Counted from the stretch's first letter, positions 1 to 10,881 are shown. The stretch is DNA of 64,000 nt from Eunapius fragilis (GCA_963681505.1 OY811975.1:10614230-10678229), one strand, 5' to 3'. A program made the numbers and translations. Notes: a model not told the origin generated them from the letters alone.

Positions 1-96
1 GGTGGCACACACTGGTGAAGGCCATTGCCCATCCTGCTGGAGGGAACAGTGTCTCTGTTGCTGAAGAGATAGCCTTGTCTCACCAAGTCACTGAAG
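1..96 (+). CDS. Exon (partial): C-terminal end of a death domain
   Basis: Frame from base 3 reads WHTLVKAIAHPAGG, then AEEIALSH, the usual last helices of a death domain (W-x2-L-x2-A near helix 5, then A-x-x-I). It ends at G|GTATCA in phase 1, the same phase as the next three junctions. The 5' border lies outside the window. Confidence 0.65.
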
Positions 97-2059
97 GTAT
101 CACCTTTTGGCACCTAACTAGAGATTTCGTAAGTGTGCACTTTTTATTTTCAACTTTGAAAGAAGGCACACAGTTTTTGCATTAATTACCACTATACACT
201 ACCGGCTCGATCATAGAGAAAATTCGCAGCTCGATCATAGAGAAAATAAAGCTTATACATTGGTAACTAAAGAAACAATCAGTGTTCATAGCAACCGCTA
301 TGAAAAACTAATAGTTGGCTTACTCCCAATGTATACGCTTTATTTTCTCATGATCGAGCTGCTCTATGACCAAGCCGGTACTGTGTAGTGATAATTAATG
401 CAAAAACTATGTGTATTTGTATCACAAAGATGCTAGGATAGCGTATTATAGAGTTACTCTATTCATAAAGCCAAACATACAGACAGCAGTGCCAGATCCA
501 GGGGGAAGGGGCAGGTGTTTTTGGTCTAAAGACTCTCGCCCCAACAACCTATTAATAATTAGCTATGATAAATATAAATTAATTGACATGTTCCAATATG
601 AAGCGTTCAAAGAGCTCTATGCGAGGTAAAAACTGCTGTGTTGACCCCACTGGGAGAGCTAGCAGCGCTCCCCCAAACCCCCTGGCATGCCCCCTCTGTA
701 CCCACCCCAATTGTGAATATAGTTATTAGACCCCCCCCCCCTCCGGAAATCCGGGATCCGTTCCTGGATAGGTATGTAATCTGCATATGACAACATCATA
801 TGATTAGATCAGATCTTAGTGTAGGATGGAAGCACACATTTGTAGCTAACTGGTATTAACTACTCCATTTCCTCACTGCTACCATTCCTGTGCATTTGAA
901 TGTTCCATAGACATCAGCCCATGGTTGGAGAATGGTAGACCAGAGGTGGAGAATGGTAGACCAGAGGTGAAGAATGGTAGACCAGAGGTGAAGAATGGTA
1001 GACCAGAGGTGGAGAATGTTAGATCAGAGAATGGTAGACCAGAGGGGGAGAATGGTAGACCAGACGTGGAGAATGGTAGACCAGAGGTGGAGAATGGTAG
1101 ACCAGACGTGGAGAATGGTAGACCAGAGGGGGAGAATGGTAGACCAGAGGTGGAGAATGGTAGACCAGACGTGGAGAATGGTAGACCAGAGGTGAAGAAT
1201 GGTAGACCAGAGGTGGAGAATGGTAGACCAGAGGTGGAAAATGGCAGACCAAAACTTAAGGATCTTCATTTACTACAGTTCTTCAACTGGCATGGTGTTG
1301 GTTTGGAGTTGGGCTTAGAAGACATAAAACTGCGAATAATTGAGCATAACCATCCTCGAGATCTGAATGGTGCAAAGGTTGAAATGTTATCCACATGGCT
1401 GGTTCAAGACAGTGATGCTACATATGGGAAACTAGCCAGAGCTCTTGTAGCTGTGGGTGAAAATCGCTGTGCCCAGCAGTTAGCAGACAAGAAAGGTGAG
1501 TGTTGCAAATGCCAGCTAAATTCCTGATAATAAGCCATTTTTTGGAGTTATGTAACATCTCTAATTAGTGCACTTGTGATCACACCAATAGGGTTCAGCT
1601 TAGATGACATCACCAGTAACCAAGTAACACAAAGTACATCTCCTATCAATGGTAAGATAACCACATGGTTAGTGATGTATATTCAGGGTCTGGTATGTGT
1701 GTGTGAGTGTGTGTGTGAGTGTGTGTGTGAGTGAGTGTGTGTGTGTGCATGTGGTGTGAGTGTGTGTAAGTGAGTGTGTGTGCGTATGACTCATAGGTGT
1801 AGAAACAGCCTTAATAGTGGGCCCACTGTCATATTATTCATCGATTTTCACCATACATGGTGATAGGTGATACCATGGGTGAAAATCGATGAATAATATG
1901 ACATGGCCACCCCCCCTCCCCCCTATTAAGGCTGTTCCTACGCGTGTTATAAATGATTATGTAATGTAATCACGTGATTGAAATGAACGTGTTCGATTGA
2001 GTTCCTTTGTGATAGTCGGTTCGTAGTTTCGTACAATGTGAGTGTGTGCGCATGTGTGT

Positions 2060-2095
<36 letters not shown>

Positions 2096-5000
2096 ATATG
2101 TGTATATGTTTTTTGTTCATATGGCTAACCACCAAGTCCCCCTACCTAGGTATCCTCTCATGGCTAACCACCAAGTCCCCCTACCTAGGTATCTTCTCAT
2201 GGCTAACCACCAAGTCTCCCTACCTAGGTATCCTCTCATGGCTAACCACCAAGTCCCCCTACCTAGGTATCCTCTCATGGCTGACCACCAAGTCCCCCTA
2301 CCTAGGTATCCTCTCATGGCTAACCACCAAGTCCCCCTACCTAGGTATCCTCTCATGACTAACCACCAAGTCCTCCTACTAAGGTATCCTCTCATGGCTA
2401 ACCACCAAGTCCCCCTACCTAGGCATCCTCTCATGGCTAACCACCAAGTCCCCCTACCTAGGTATCCTCTCACGGCTAACCACCAAGTCCCCCTACCTAG
2501 GTATCCTCTCATGGCTAACCCCCAAGTCCCCCTACCTAGGTATCCTCTCATGGCTAACCACCAAGTCCCCCTACCTAGGCATCCTCTCATGGCTAACCAC
2601 CAAGTCCCCCTACCTAGGTATCCTCTCATGGCTAACCACCAAGTTCCCCTACCTAGGTATCCTCTCATGGCTGGACAAAGACCTCCACCTTCTGCTCAAA
2701 ACTCTGGTGATGGACATGAAGCCAGATCAGGTTGAAGGCCACACCCCCTGCATAGTGGCTCACATGATCTTTATGTGCCTGCGTTATCCTGATCACTGCC
2801 ATAAGAAGGAAATGACCACTGGGTTCATCCAGGAAGTAATCAAGGGAATTAAGCAAGTCACAGAAGTAAGTGTAAATGATGATGTGTATATGAACATGTA
2901 TAGTGTGAGGTGTGTGTACAAGTTATCTATGAAAAAGGTGGTGAGATATAGGATTTGAAGGCAATGGTGGTTTCAACCAGGATCTGTAATAGCAAGCGTG
3001 TGCTTCTCACTGCAGGGCCACTACTATGGGAACATGCTAAGTATCCCGTTTATAGCCTATACTGTGCTCATATGCTAAATATAGGACTATGACATTTTCC
3101 CTTATAATTACTGACCCTTGTTACCTCCCATTGACTTCAAATCCTGTATCTCACTAACTTTCTCATAGAAAATGATTTTAGGTACTTGTTTCATAGATTT
3201 CCATAGATTTTTGTTTCATAGATTTTTTCATATCTAATTATACATCTTACACATATAGTTGATTGTAAATCATTTGGTGCTGCTCTTGTAGTTTTCTGGT
3301 TTGGTATAGACAATTCTAAACTTGTCAAGATTTGGCCTTCATGATACGAGTAACGTTTAGTACGCTCTTAATCTAACGACACAATTACCAAAATATACCA
3401 TCAACGATTTGATCACTGAAGGCATTCTTCCAGCCAATTCTGAAGCTATTGGTGAAATTTCTATTCTTTAAATGTGGTCTATGCGTGGTCAAGTAGGAGA
3501 AGGAGGATAATTCCGGGACTGGGTACGAGGACGGGCAGTACCCTTTTGTTCTCTACAGCAGGGCGGTTTTACCACATTAAACAAACAACGAAACTACTCA
3601 CTTTTATCTTCTCATTCGATTACAACAATTAGCCAAACGATCCGATTGTCAGGAGTCTCGTTATAAACGGGTCGCGTGTCTTTAATGATTTCATAGTCGG
3701 GGTCAAATCCTACATGGATGTTTCTAGCGAAACTTCTATATAGGAACTTTCGATACAAGGATTTGTGTATAGCTGTATGGAGTTTGGGATTGTGAGAATG
3801 GAGGAGTGGGATGGAGGGGTGTGTCCACGGTTCCTTATATGGCAGTGGTCCATGTTCTGTTCACAGCTACATCAGAAGGATCTGCAGATGTTGGCCTTCT
3901 GGTTGGCCAACACAACAGCTCTGTCCCTCCATCTCAAGCTGCGCACTGGGGACAACCAGGTGACGGGTGCGGTCACTTATTGTAACATGATTCATAACAC
4001 CATTACATCAGCACTCAACGTCACCGTGCATTTTAACAACTTTACGTAATGGCCTACCATTCTTAACTATTCACTCCACCTCCAGCTAAAAAAAGTCAAG
4101 AAGCAGTTGAAAAACTTTAACCTAACACAATATTACCATCAGCTTAATGACCTGGTTACTGATATCTACAATCTGATCATTAGAATGTCCCAGAAATTGT
4201 TGAAGCCATTGATTGGTGAGTGGGTGTGAATACATGTGATCATGGACATGGTTAATACATGTGATCATGGACATGGTTAATACATGTGATCATGGACATG
4301 GTTAATACATGTGATCATGGACATGGTTAATACATGTGATCATGGACATGGTTAATACATGTGATCATGGACATGGTTAATACATGTGATCATGATGGTT
4401 AATACATGTGATCATTGACATGGTTAATACATGTGATCATGATGGTTAATACATGTGATCATGGACATGGTTAATACATGTGATCATGGACATGGTTAAT
4501 ACATGTGATCATGGACATGGTTAATACATGTGATCATTGACATGGTTAATACATGTGATCATGGACATGGTTAATACATGTGATCATGGACATGGTTAAT
4601 ACATGTGATCATGGACATGGTTAATACATGTGATCATGGACATGGTTAATACATGTGATCATGATGGTTAATACATGTGATCATGGACATGGTTAATACA
4701 TGTGATCATGGACATGGTTAATACATGTGATCATGGACATGGTTAATACATGTGATCATGGACATGGTTAATACATGTGATCATGGACATGGTTAATACA
4801 TGTGATCATGGACATGGTTAATACATGTGATCATGATGGTTAATACATGTGATCATTGACATGGTTAATACATGTGATCATGATGGTTAATACATGTGAT
4901 CATGGACATGGTTAATACATGTGATCATGGACATGGTTAATACATGTGATCATGGACATGGTTAATACATGTGATCATGGACATGGTTAATACATGTGAT

Positions 5001-8000
5001 CATGGACATGGTTAATACATGTGATCATGGACATGGTTAATACATGTGATCATGGACATGGTTAATACATGTGATCATGATGGTTAATACATGTGATCAT
5101 GGACATGGTTAATACATGTGATCATGGACATGGTTAATACATGTGATCATGGACATGGTTAATACATGTGATCATGGACATGGTTAATACATGTGATCAT
5201 GGACATGGTTAATACATGTGATCATGGACATGGTTAATACATGTGATCATGATGGTTAATACATGTGATCATGGACATGGTTAATACATGTGATCATGGA
5301 CATGGTTAATACATGTGATCATGGACATGGTTAATACATGTGATCATGGACATGGTTAATACATGTGATCATGGACATGGTTAATACATGTGATCATGGA
5401 CATGGTTAATACATGTGATCATGATGGTTAATACATGTGATCATGGACATGGTTAATACATGTGATCATGGACATGGTTAATACATGTGATCATGGACAT
5501 GGTTAATACATGTGATCATGGACATGGTTAATACATGTGATCATGGACATGGTTAATACATGTGATCATGGACATGGTTAATACATGTGATCATGGACAT
5601 GGTTAATACATGTGATCATGATGGTTAATACATGTGATCATTGACATGGTTAATACATGTGATCATGATGGTTAAAACATGTGATCATGGACATGGTTAA
5701 TACATGTGATCATGGACATGGTTAATACATGTGATCATGGACATGGTTAATACATGTGATCATGGACATGGTTAATACATGTGATCATGGACATGGTTAA
5801 TACATGTGATCATGGACATGGTTAATACATGTGATCATGGACATGGTTAATACATGTGATCATGGACATGGTTAATACATGTGATCATGGACATGGTTAA
5901 TACATGTGATCATGGACATGGTTAATACATGTGATCACGGACATGGTTAATACATGTGATCATGGACATGGTTAATACATGTGATCATGGACATGGTTAA
6001 TACATGTGATCACGGACATGGTTAATACATGTGATCATGGACATGGTTAATACATGTGATCATGGACATGGTTAATACATGTGATCACGGACATGGTTAA
6101 TACATGTGATCATGGACATGGTTAATACATGTGATCATGGACATGGTTAATACATGTGATCATGGACATGGTTAATACATGTGATCATGGACATGGTTAA
6201 TACATGTAATCGTGGACATGGTTAATACATGTGATCATGGACATGGTTAATACATGTGATCATGGACATGGTTAATACATGTGATCATGGACATGGTTAA
6301 TACATGTGATCATGGACATGGTTAATACATGTGATCATGGACATGGTTAATACATGTGATCATGATGGTTAATACATGTGATCATGATGGTTAATACATG
6401 TGATCATGGACATGGTTAATACATGTGATCATGGACATGGTTAATACATGTGATCATGATGGTTAATACATGTGATCATGGACATGGTTAATACATGTGA
6501 TCATGGACATGGTTAATACATGTGATCATGATGGTTAATACATGTGATCATGATGGTTAATACATGTAATCATGGACATGGTTAATACATGTGATCATGG
6601 ACATGGTTAATACATGTGATCATGGACATGGTTAATACATGTGATCACGGACATGGTAAATACATGTGATCATGGACATGGTTAATACATGTGATCATGG
6701 ACATGGTTAATACATGTGATCATGGACATGGTTAATACATGTGATCATGATGGTTAATACATGTGATCATGGACATGGTTAATACGTGTGATCATGATGG
6801 TTAATACATGTGATCATGGACATGGTTAATACATGTGATCATGGACATGGTTAATACATGTGATCATGGACATGGTTAATACATGTGATCACGGACATGG
6901 TTAATACATGTGATCATGGACATGGTTAATACATGTGATCATGATGGTTAATACATGTGATCATGGACATGGTTAATACGTGTGATCATGATGGTTAATA
7001 CATGTGATCATGGACATGGTTAATACATGTGATCATGGACATGGTTAATACATGTGATCACAGACATGGTTAATACATGTGATCATGGACATGGTTAATA
7101 CATGTGATCATGGACATGGTTAATACATGTGATCATGGACATGGTTAATACATGTGATCACGGACATGGTTAATACATGTGATCATGGACATGGTTAATA
7201 CATGTGATCATGGTCATGGTTAATACATGTGATCATGGACATGGTTAATACATGTGATCATGGACATGGTTAATACATGTGATCACGGACATGGTTAATA
7301 CATGTGATCATGGACATGGTTAATACATGTGATCATGATGGTTAATACATGTGATCATGGACATGGTTAATACGTGTGATCATGATGGTTAATACATGTG
7401 ATCATGGACATGGTTAATACATGTGATCATGGACATGGTTAATACATGTGATCATGGACATGGTTAATACATGTGATCATGGACATGGTTAATACATGTG
7501 ATCATGGACATGGTTAATACATGTGATCGTGGACATGGTTAATACATGTGATCATGGACATGGTTAACACATGTGATCATGGACATGGTTAATACATGTG
7601 ATCATGGACATGGTTAATACATGTGATCATGGACATGGTTAATACATGTGATCATGGACATGGTTAATACATGTGATCATGGACATAGTTAATACATGTG
7701 ATCATGGACATGGTTAATACATGTGATCATGGACATGGTTAATACATGTGATCACGGACATGGTTAATACATGTGATCATGGACATGGTTAATACATGTG
7801 ATCATGGACATGGTTAATACATGTGATCATGGACATGGTTAATACATGTGATCATGGACATGGTTAATACATGTGATCATGGACATGGTTAATACATGTG
7901 ATCATGGACATGGTTAATACATGTGATCATGGACATGGTTAATACATGTGATCATGGACATGGTTAATACATGTGATCATGGACATGGTTAATACATGTG

Positions 8001-9147
8001 ATCGTGGACATGGTTAATACATGTGATCATGGACATGGTTAATACATGTGATCACGGACATGGTCTGTCTCCCCAATGCAGTTCCCTGTATGCTGGAGTA
8101 TGAAGGCCTTCAGATGGGCACTGTTGGCAGTATGAAGGGGAACACCAAGGGGAAGGCCAATGTTCCCAAGATGGCTGTCGTGGATTTGGTGAACACACTG
8201 GAGGAGATTGTTGGCACATTGGAACATGCACATGTAGACCACAGCCTTGTAGTGCAGGGATTAAAGCAGGTATCCTTGTGCTGTGTGTGTGTTTGTGTGT
8301 GTGTGTGCATGTGTGGGTGTGGGTGTGTGTCTATGTGTGTTCATGTAGATATTCCCTCCTCCCCAGTCTTACATATTCCCTCCTCCCCAGCTCTTTTACT
8401 ACATCAATGGGTACATGCTCAACACCATTATGCTTAGGAGGGAGATGTGTCATAGGAAATATGGCCGTCAGATCAGGTCTGTCACATGTTTAGCACGTCT
8501 CCAGCACCAATGGTTGATATGTTTCTTATATCAGCATTAACCTCAGCCAGTTGGAGGAATGGTGTAGGATACAAGGACTGGAAGAGACTGGTGTGTTAGC
8601 TGAGATCAGTCCTGTTTACCAGACATGTAAGCTACTTCAGATGAATGAGACTGACGCCAAGGTGATTATGCGCATCTGCCCCTCACTTAACCCAAAACAG
8701 GTATGGATTGGGGACGAGAATGACATGGGTGAAGGGGTGATGAGGGGAAGATGGGAGGTGAAAGCCCAGATGTGTGATGAGTCATAGGTATAAAGACTGT
8801 ACTAGTATTGAAAATGTCTGCGATCTATTAAATGATCATCTCCCTCCCTCCCTCTCACTCTCTCTCCCTCCCTCTCCCTCCCTCTCCCTCCCTCTCCCTC
8901 CCTCTTTCCTTTCCTGTAGATCCATAAAATTCTAACCCAGTATGTCAATGACCATGAAGTTCCTGTGCCAGACACTGTATTGAATGATGTAGCGATGATG
9001 GCTGGCAGACATAGTGGCTACATCAGGCTGATGGTTAACCTTCTCTACATGTACCCTGTCACCCTTCCCACCTCCTCAGTGGATGTTAATTTTCAGGAGA
9101 TCTCCCTTCCTCCAAATTTGAAAGTAGACTTCCTCACAAAGATATAA
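1..9147 (+). CDS. Death-domain / myosin-V globular-tail (DIL) fusion gene, 3' part, ten exons
   Basis: Exons at 1-96, 911-1495, 1604-1651, 2657-2865, 3867-3959, 4086-4215, 8082-8269, 8391-8476, 8535-8700 and 8920-9147 all have GT-AG borders and their phases (1,1,1,0,0,1,0,2,0) join without a break. The product runs: end of one death domain, ENGRP linker repeats, a second death domain, a 16-residue linker, then about 366 residues of the myosin V globular tail (DIL domain), ending in TAA. In known myosin V the tail binds cargo adaptors; death domains are homotypic adaptor modules of signalling complexes. The joint function is unknown. The gene begins upstream of the window, so whether more death domains or a motor precede is not visible. 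It carries three tandem repeats (21, 39 and 25 bp). Domain assignments are strong; linkage of death domains to DIL rests on phase-compatible splicing only. Confidence 0.8.
178..402. repeat. Inverted-repeat MITE in intron
   Basis: About 225 bp. GCATTAATTACCACTATACA at the left pairs imperfectly with TGTGTAGTGATAATTAATGC at the right, and inner arms share CGATCATAGAG / CTCATGATCG and ACATTGG / CCAATGT blocks. No coding capacity. It lies in the intron between 96 and 911, which otherwise holds a decayed poly-C-rich stretch (490-780) resembling the GGATCC-type MITE at 59884. Confidence 0.7.
911..1495 (+). CDS. Exon: ENGRP heptad repeats followed by a full death domain
   Basis: Acceptor TTCCATAG at 910, donor GAAAG|GTGAGT at 1495, phase 1 on both sides. 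The first 110 residues are about 16 copies of a 7-residue unit (ENGRPEV, with K/D/G variants; one copy is shortened to ENVRS). The last unit runs into LKDLHLLQFFNWHGVG and LGLEDIKLRIIEHNHP, the first helices of a death domain, continuing through MLSTWLV, YGKLARALVAVGENRCAQQLA (read here in part). The death domain is full length, about 85 residues. The linker repeat is very polar and probably disordered. Confidence 0.8.
928..1252 (+). repeat. 21-bp coding minisatellite (ENGRPEV units)
   Basis: About 16 units of GAGAATGGTAGACCAGAGGT plus one base. The unit is a multiple of three, so copy changes keep frame. Variation is mostly at the last two codons (EV, DV, EG) and E/K at the first. The unit matches the ordinary linker just before the death domain (ENGRPKL), suggesting local amplification of linker DNA. 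Confidence 0.95.
1604..1651 (+). CDS. Small linker exon (16 codons)
   Basis: Acceptor TTCAGCTTAG, donor ATG|GTAAGA, phase 1 in and out, so it is a symmetric cassette that could be skipped without frame loss. It encodes a Ser/Thr/Gln-rich linker (DITSNQVTQSTSPIN) between the second death domain and the DIL part. No domain is recognised. Support is splice sites and phase only. Confidence 0.5.
1694..1790. repeat. GT/GA-type simple repeat in intron
   Basis: Imperfect TGTG/TGAG microsatellite. A second (TG)n tract lies at 2038-2098, just before the 39-bp array. Confidence 0.9.
1797..1942. repeat. Palindromic MITE in intron
   Basis: Arms CATATTATTCATCGATTTTC and GAAAATCGATGAATAATATG are exact inverses around a short centre, with outer arms AACAGCCTTAATAG / CTATTAAGGCTGTT. 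About 146 bp, no coding. Confidence 0.85.
2118..2670 (+). repeat. 39-bp tandem repeat carrying a 3' splice site (about 14 copies)
   Basis: Each unit contains CAAGTCCCCCTACCTAG|G, a pyrimidine tract plus AG, followed by GTATCCTCTCATGG. The last copy supplies the acceptor of the DIL exon at 2657. In that frame a unit reads ILSWLTTKSPYLG. The unit at about 2345-2383 has TGA and TAA in frame, so only the seven downstream units could be added to the mRNA in frame. Both strands are open over long distances only because the unit is 39 bp and low in stops. Confidence 0.9.
2657..2865 (+). CDS. Exon: first part of myosin-V DIL domain
   Basis: Acceptor CCTACCTAG at 2656 (last 39-bp unit), donor GAA|GTAAGT, phase 1 to 0. 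Reads ILSWLDKDLHLLLKTLVMDM, then a CIVAHMIFMCLRYPDHCHKK block and a helix ending IKGIKQVTE. This matches the N-terminal helices of the myosin V globular tail, including the conserved (A)-x-I-x-FMC-(V/L)-R block. The true 5' border is uncertain because up to seven upstream repeat acceptors would also keep frame. Confidence 0.85.
2925..3215. repeat. Old copy of hairpin MITE family A
   Basis: Left arm (GTGGTGAGATATAGGATTTG) pairs with a right arm ending CTCACTAACTTTCTCATAGA; centre holds CTAAATATAGGACTATGACA. Same family as 10414, 10882, 33191, 46393 and 52928 but more diverged. Confidence 0.75.
3340..3755 (+). repeat. Dispersed ~400-bp repeat family D, copy 1
   Basis: Shares ordered blocks with 9880-10260 (opposite strand), 11330-11680 and 55120-55500: a GGGACTGGGTACGAGGACGG block, AAACAACGAAACTACTCA, GATCCGATTGTCAGGAG, and CATAGTCGGGGTCAAA. 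No terminal repeats or ORF are clear, so the class (SINE-like or a decayed gene segment) is open. Confidence 0.6.
3867..3959 (+). CDS. Exon: DIL domain, FWLANT block
   Basis: Acceptor TTCTGTTCACAG, donor CAG|GTGACG, 31 codons in phase 0. LQMLAFWLANTTALSLHLKL is the hallmark FWL(S/A)NT..L segment of DIL domains. Confidence 0.92.
4086..4215 (+). CDS. Exon: DIL domain, helical segment
   Basis: Acceptor CACCTCCAG, donor ATTG|GTGAGT, phase 0 to 1. Encodes a Lys-rich start then FNLTQYYHQLNDLVTDIYNL and LIIRMSQKLLKPLI, corresponding to the NFDL..Y...L.DL...IY..L stretch of myosin V tails. Confidence 0.92.
4228..8063 (+). repeat. 25-bp minisatellite filling an intron (about 150 copies)
   Basis: Unit core CATGGTTAATACATGTGATC, period 25, with a 22-bp variant lacking GAC. 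Variant positions (4391, 4438, 4660, 4832, 4879, 5076, 5248, 5420, 5617, 5664) are spaced 47, 222, 172, 47, 197, 172, 172, 197, 47, giving a higher-order period of 172 bp. The array fills nearly the whole intron 4216-8081 and abuts the pyrimidine tract of the acceptor. The same unit flanks the palindrome at 48697-51885. Confidence 0.98.
8082..8269 (+). CDS. Exon: DIL domain, PCMLEYE segment
   Basis: Acceptor CTCCCCAATGCAG directly after the minisatellite; donor CAG|GTATCC; phase 1 to 0. PCMLEYEGLQ corresponds to the (S)GMLEHE..Q block of myosin V; it is followed by a short basic, probably flexible loop and helix VVDLVNTLEEIVGTLEHAHV. Confidence 0.9.
8278..8345. repeat. GT microsatellite
   Basis: Interrupted (GT)n in the short intron 8270-8390. 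Confidence 0.9.
8391..8476 (+). CDS. Exon: DIL domain, INGYMLNTIMLRRE block
   Basis: Acceptor CCTCCTCCCCAG, donor ATCAG|GTCTGT, phase 0 to 2. LFYYINGYMLNTIMLRREMC matches the (F)..I....LN.LLLR.D.C core of the DIL domain. A duplicated acceptor lies 24 nt upstream. Confidence 0.92.
8535..8700 (+). CDS. Exon: DIL domain, NLSQLEEW block
   Basis: Acceptor TTCTTATATCAG, donor CAG|GTATGG, phase 2 to 0. INLSQLEEWCR is the most conserved DIL motif; it is followed by LEETGV, VYQTCKLLQM and MRICPSLNPKQ, in the family order. Confidence 0.95.
8838..8905. repeat. CCCT-rich pyrimidine repeat upstream of last exon
   Basis: Homopyrimidine (CCCTCTCC)n tract forming an extended polypyrimidine tract before the acceptor at 8919. 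Confidence 0.9.
8920..9147 (+). CDS. Last exon: C-terminus of DIL domain
   Basis: Acceptor CTTTCCTGTAG, phase 0, stop TAA at 9145-9147. IHKILTQYVNDHEVPVPD, then MYPVTLPTSSVDVNF and LKVDFLTKI match the ends of myosin V tails (I.K.L..Y.P..., FPV.F......, GL.FL..V). A diverged copy of this exon and its flank is at 33654-33881. Confidence 0.93.
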   Translation: MHKILTQYVNDHEVPVPDTVLNDVAMMAGRHSGYIRLMVNLLYMYPVTLPTSSVDVNFQEISLPPNLKVDFLTKI

Positions 9148-9720
9148 GTGTGTCTGTTGAGAGATGTAATAGCTTTAGGGACATGCTGTGTTCTTTATTG
9201 GTTCTAGATTGTCAAATTTACTGGTTTTAGAGTTTCAAATTTTGTAGTGCTGTAAACTTTGAGGATGATGTAATGTTATTCTATGAAACTGTTTTGAAGG
9301 TTGTACAAATTTCTTGAACATGAACCTATACTAAATTTTGATTATTAATCCCTCTAATTAATTTTAATCTTTCTGCCATGTTTAATATAAGTATCCGGTA
9401 ACAGTAGATGGAGTTTGTCCCTCAACCCCATCCTACCTTGACTCCACCCTTCCCCTCCAACCACCTTCCCCTCCCCATCCCACCTTCTCCCTCCCCACCC
9501 ACCTTCATCTTCCCTGGGGCCAACCTGGAGGTAACTGACTGTGTTATAATTCATTGTAGCCATTATGGGCGTGATTCCTCTTCCCCAGACCCAGACACGT
9601 GAGCAGCAGGCTATAGGGAGGGTGCTAATGTTCCCACAGGTATACTCTATACGGATGTGTCTTAGGAAGAGCTGTGCACACACATAGGGGTGGTCAGAAC
9701 AGGAGAGAGGCTAGTACAAC
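9148..9720 (+). other. 3' flank / probable 3' UTR of DIL gene
   Basis: No convincing ORF. Conserved in order with 33882-34450 (for example CATGATTCCTCTTCCCCAGA against CGTGATTCCTCTTCCCCAGA, and GTGCTAATGTTCCCACAG), so the duplicated block extends well past the stop. A C/T-rich tract covers 9420-9520. Confidence 0.55.
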
Positions 9721-9879
9721 CATGGTTACATCATGGTGTCCAGGAATGAAGCAAAAGTATTGAATGGTAATAATTTTTGACATGAAATTGAAAAAAAGAG
9801 AACTTTATTTGTTGGGTTACTGCAACCATGAGTACTACAATCTAACTGATTTGAAACTTTTATTTTTGCTGCTAGTAAA

Positions 9880-10260
9880 CTTGAGAGTAAACTTCCCATA
9901 TCGGAAGTTTCGTTAGAAACTTCCATATAGGATTTGACCACGACTATGAATGTCATTAAAAAAACGCGACCCGTCTGTAACAACACTCCCGACGATCGGA
10001 TCGTGTAGCTTGTTTTAGCAATCGATCTAGAAGTCAAAAATGAGTAGTTTCGTTTTTGTTTCATGTCGCTGAACCGCGTGGTTGTTGAGAACAAGAGTGT
10101 ACTGCCCGTCCTCGTACCCAGTCTCGGAACAAGGGGCGGGTCGTCTTCTTCTTCTCCTTCTTCTTGGCAACGCATAACTCAGGACAGGAACATTTCTAAG
10201 CGATGAAAATTTCACCAATAGCTTCAGAATCGGCTGGAGGACTCGCTTTTATATTATATA
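9880..10260 (-). repeat. Dispersed ~400-bp repeat family D, copy 2
   Basis: Reverse-strand copy of the repeat at 3340-3755; contains CTTCTTCTTCTCCTTCTTCT, the complement of the GAAGAAG run in copy 3. Confidence 0.65.
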
Positions 10261-10413
10261 ATACTTTGATAAACAATCGACTATCAGCCTCCTATGTCTT
10301 GTAAATTTAATTACGGTATCTAAAGATAAACGGCATGTGTATAAAGAAATGAAAAGGGAGAAGCAGCCATACAACAGTCATTGGGTTACTTGGGTATGAA
10401 AAAAAATAAAGAA

Positions 10414-10699
10414 ACAAGTAAATAAAAACATTCTCTACGAGAAAGTTGGTGGGATATAGGATTTGATTATGACATTGGTGGTGTAAAAAGCAAGGAAACA
10501 AGGTCTTATCAGAAGGGAAAATGTCATAGTCCTATATTTAGCACACAAACAACACATGCCCTAGAAAAGTGCTAAATATAGGACTATGACATTTTCCCTT
10601 CTGATAAGACCTTGTTTCCTTGCTTTTTACACCACCAATGTCATAATCAAATCCTATATCCCACCAACTTTCTCGTAGAGAATGTTTTTATTTACTTGT
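10414..10699. mobile_element. Hairpin MITE family A, intact copy
   Basis: Near-perfect 286-bp palindrome starting ACAAGTAAATAAAAACATTC and ending with its complement, arms about 130 bp around a short AT-rich centre. Shared internal blocks: GGTGTAAAAAGCAAGGAAAC and TATAGGACTATGACATTTTC. No ORF. Confidence 0.92.
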
Positions 10700-10881
10700 A
10701 TACCATACATGTCACCAAGCTCTTTCACATTTGGGATGGGAAGAGTTTACTAGCACCCTCAAAACATGATACAATTCATAGCTTGACTTAATAATTGTTA
10801 GTAAAAATAATTTCCGTATACCGTCCATTTAGTTTCTAAATCTTTTTTTCTTAATCGATTCAAAGATTGAACACTGAATAC

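Noticed and set aside
2117..2668. Long minus- and plus-strand open frames across the 39-bp array (RGYLGRGTWWLAM and ANHQVPLPRYPLM repeats)
   Set aside because: They follow from a stop-poor unit of 39 bp; the DIL exon uses another frame and no splice or start support exists.
4228..8063. CRISPR-like array
   Set aside because: Units are contiguous with no unique spacers, in a eukaryotic intron.
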